NCBI RefSeq assembly: GCF_004363555.1 | Contig: NZ_SNZJ01000009.1 | Span: 1-64,000, forward strand | Length of the DNA stretch: 64,000 nucleotides | Origin: Halomonas ventosae | GTDB lineage: Bacteria; Pseudomonadota; Gammaproteobacteria; Pseudomonadales; Halomonadaceae | Direction: 5' to 3' | In this document: one piece after another, positions 62,596 through 64,000 of the stretch | Position numbering within the stretch: the first letter of the stretch is position 1 | Layout of the letters: each line of letters begins with the position of its first letter | Notes under the pieces: generated by a model | Told to the model about the DNA's origin: nothing | Databases searched by the model: none | The model's input: only the letters and a program-made list of their open reading frames with translations | Position numbers and translations under genes: made by a program

Positions 62596-64000
62596 TCAGC
62601 CCCTCAGGTGGATGGGCTCCAGCGCCTCGCCGGGGTCGAGGACCCGACCGATGACGGCGGCCCGGGCATAGCCCAGGGCATGCAGGGCGTCCAGGCAGGC
62701 CCCGGCGCGTTCGGCGGGCACGCTGGCCAGCAGGCCGCCGGCGGTCTGGGGGTCGAAGAGCAGCGGGTAGCGGGGGTGGTCGACCCACGCGGCCTGGTCG
62801 CGGATGGCCCGGCGCAGGCGCACGTTGGCGGGCTGCAGGGAGCTCAGGATGCCGGCGGCCACGGTCTCCTCCGCGCCCTCGAGCAGCGGCAGGGCGGCCA
62901 GGTCGAGTTCGGCATCCACGCCCGAGGGACGGGTCATCTCCACCAGGTGCCCCAGCAGGCCGAAGCCGGTGAGGTCGGTGCAGGCGGTGGCGCCGTGCTC
63001 CCGCAGGCAGTTCGCCGCCTGGCGGCTGGACTGGCTCATGCTCGTGAGTGCCGCATCGATCCAGCGCCCGCGGGCGGCGAGCCGCGCATGGGCGGCGAAC
63101 AGGGTGCCGGTGCCGATGGGCTTGGTCAGGATCAGCGCCTGGCCGGGCCGCAGGCCGCCCTTCGTCAGGGCGCTGTCGCCGCCGGCATCGATCAGGCCAT
63201 TGACGGCAAAGCCCAGGGCCAGCTCGCTGCCCTCGCCGGTGTGCCCGCCGACCAGGGCGCAGCCGGCCTCGTTGAGCACCTCCACGGCGCCGGCCATCAT
63301 CTGGTAGACGGTGTCCTCCACCTTGGCCTCGAGCCCATGGGGCACCGTGGCCACGGCGGTGGCGGTCTGCGCCTCGGCGCCCATGGCGAAGATGTCGCCC
63401 AGGGCGTGGTTGGCGGCGATCCTGCCGAACACATAGGGGTCGTCGATGAAGGCGCGGAAGAAGTCGATGGTATGCACCATGTCCTTGCCCGGCGGTACCC
63501 GCACCACGGCGGCGTCGTCCGGGGCATGCAGGCCGACCAGGACCTCCTCGCGCGCCACCGGCTCCAGGGTCGAGAGGGCCCGGGAGAGCACCGAGGCGCC
63601 CACCTTGGCCCCGCAGCCGCCGCAGCGCATGGCAATGGCCGAGATCGCCTGGCTGTGCTCCTCCTCGTCCAGCACCACCCGGCTGGGGGGCGGGGCCTTC
63701 ATGGTGTCCTGCATCATGGGCGGCAGGTCGTTGAAGCGGGCCATGAAGCGCCGGTCGATGAAGTCCTTCCAGCGCCATACCCAGTCGCCGGCCAGGCACA
63801 TCGCGCCCCGGGAGGCCACGGCGTGGCGGTCGCCGGTGCTGATCAGGGCCAGCCATCTCGCCTGGGGGCGGTAGGGGGTGAGGGGACGGCCGGTCACGGC
63901 GGCGCGCAGGTTGTCGGCCAGCGGTCGGCCCTGGCGCACGGCGAAGACCCCGGCCTTCTCGCGGGGATGGTTGACCTGGGTGGCGATGTCGCCGGCGGCG
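62596..64000 (-). CDS. selD: Selenide, water dikinase fused to an N-terminal FAD/NADH dehydrogenase-like domain (5' part outside window)
   Basis: The gene runs off the window. Visible are the end of a flavoprotein oxidoreductase domain (AGDIATQVNHPREKAG, VFAVRQGRPLADNLR, ALISTGDRHAVASRG) and then a full SelD domain. SelD motifs are CGGCGAKVG with the catalytic Cys and Lys, DDAAVVRVPPGKDMVHTIDFF, and VGGHTGEGSELALGF, with a C-terminus FDPQTAGGLLASVP. SelD makes selenophosphate from selenide and ATP. The fusion is known in many bacteria, where the flavin domain may reduce selenium species. It supplies selenophosphate for SenB and acts as SenC of the cluster; it could also serve tRNA or selenocysteine selenation. 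Confidence 0.93.
   Translation of the reverse strand, partial: AAGDIATQVNHPREKAGVFAVRQGRPLADNLRAAVTGRPLTPYRPQARWLALISTGDRHAVASRGAMCLAGDWVWRWKDFIDRRFMARFNDLPPMMQDTMKAPPPSRVVLDEEEHSQAISAIAMRCGGCGAKVGASVLSRALSTLEPVAREEVLVGLHAPDDAAVVRVPPGKDMVHTIDFFRAFIDDPYVFGRIAANHALGDIFAMGAEAQTATAVATVPHGLEAKVEDTVYQMMAGAVEVLNEAGCALVGGHTGEGSELALGFAVNGLIDAGGDSALTKGGLRPGQALILTKPIGTGTLFAAHARLAARGRWIDAALTSMSQSSRQAANCLREHGATACTDLTGFGLLGHLVEMTRPSGVDAELDLAALPLLEGAEETVAAGILSSLQPANVRLRRAIRDQAAWVDHPRYPLLFDPQTAGGLLASVPAERAGACLDALHALGYARAAVIGRVLDPGEALEPIHLRG

Overview
The window reads as a chromosomal segment of a high-GC gammaproteobacterium, most likely a member of the Halomonadaceae (Halomonas-like). Supporting signs are the recC-recB-recD order, the mix of TRAP and ABC uptake systems for organic and amino acids, and REP-like palindromes. 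This assignment is an inference from gene content and base composition, not from a marker gene. Coding density is high and almost every gene is intact. I saw no rRNA, tRNA, CRISPR array or insertion sequence.

Layout. 0-3.7 kb: the 3' end of a methanethiol oxidase (SBP56 family) gene coupled to a membrane protein, then a membrane diguanylate cyclase and a TauD-type dioxygenase. 3.9-13.9 kb: the recCBD operon on the minus strand. Two genes here carry in-frame palindromic repeat insertions, a REP-like element in recD and a 97-bp palindromic element in recB. 14.0-16.6 kb: a DUF2252 protein, a small exported protein and a flavin-reductase-like protein. 16.7-24.8 kb: a long minus-strand operon for malonate use (TRAP transporter, malonyl-CoA decarboxylase, malonyl-CoA synthetase) that continues into a DsbA-like isomerase, a HAD dehalogenase and a D-2-hydroxyacid dehydrogenase. 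It is divergent from a GntR/FCD regulator. 24.9-30.0 kb: what looks like the scar of a tandem duplication of that locus. It holds a second, internally deleted GntR gene, an Ogt gene, a chimeric malonyl-CoA-decarboxylase/Ogt pseudogene, and a low-GC insert with an AtoE-type transporter and an amidase. 30.1-33.5 kb: EamA exporter, LysR regulator, SelO. 33.8-36.9 kb: a polar amino acid ABC operon bracketed by two copies of one terminator sequence. 37.0-39.9 kb: katG and a cupin protein. 40.1-47.6 kb: a LysR regulator divergent from mmsA, then a complete branched-chain-type ABC operon. 47.9-51.0 kb: a large PLD-nuclease/SF2-helicase/DUF3427 protein of defence-like architecture. 51.1-57.8 kb: AhpD-like protein, MucD protease, retropepsin-like protein, TPP riboswitch with a sodium/solute symporter, an orphan HigA-like regulator, and ilvD. 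57.9-60.1 kb: arcA and arcC with no arcB between them.

60.2-64.0 kb (to the window edge) holds a selenoneine-type cluster: a SenA-like EgtB homologue, a SenB-like glycosyltransferase, and a selenide water dikinase fused to a flavoprotein domain. senA and senB are head-to-head with only 23 bp between start codons, and those 23 bp contain a palindrome that supplies a Shine-Dalgarno sequence to both genes.

The most unusual items are the selenoneine cluster with its shared ribosome-binding palindrome, the eroded malonate-locus duplication with its truncated regulator and amidase/AtoE insert, and the repeat elements translated inside recB and recD.
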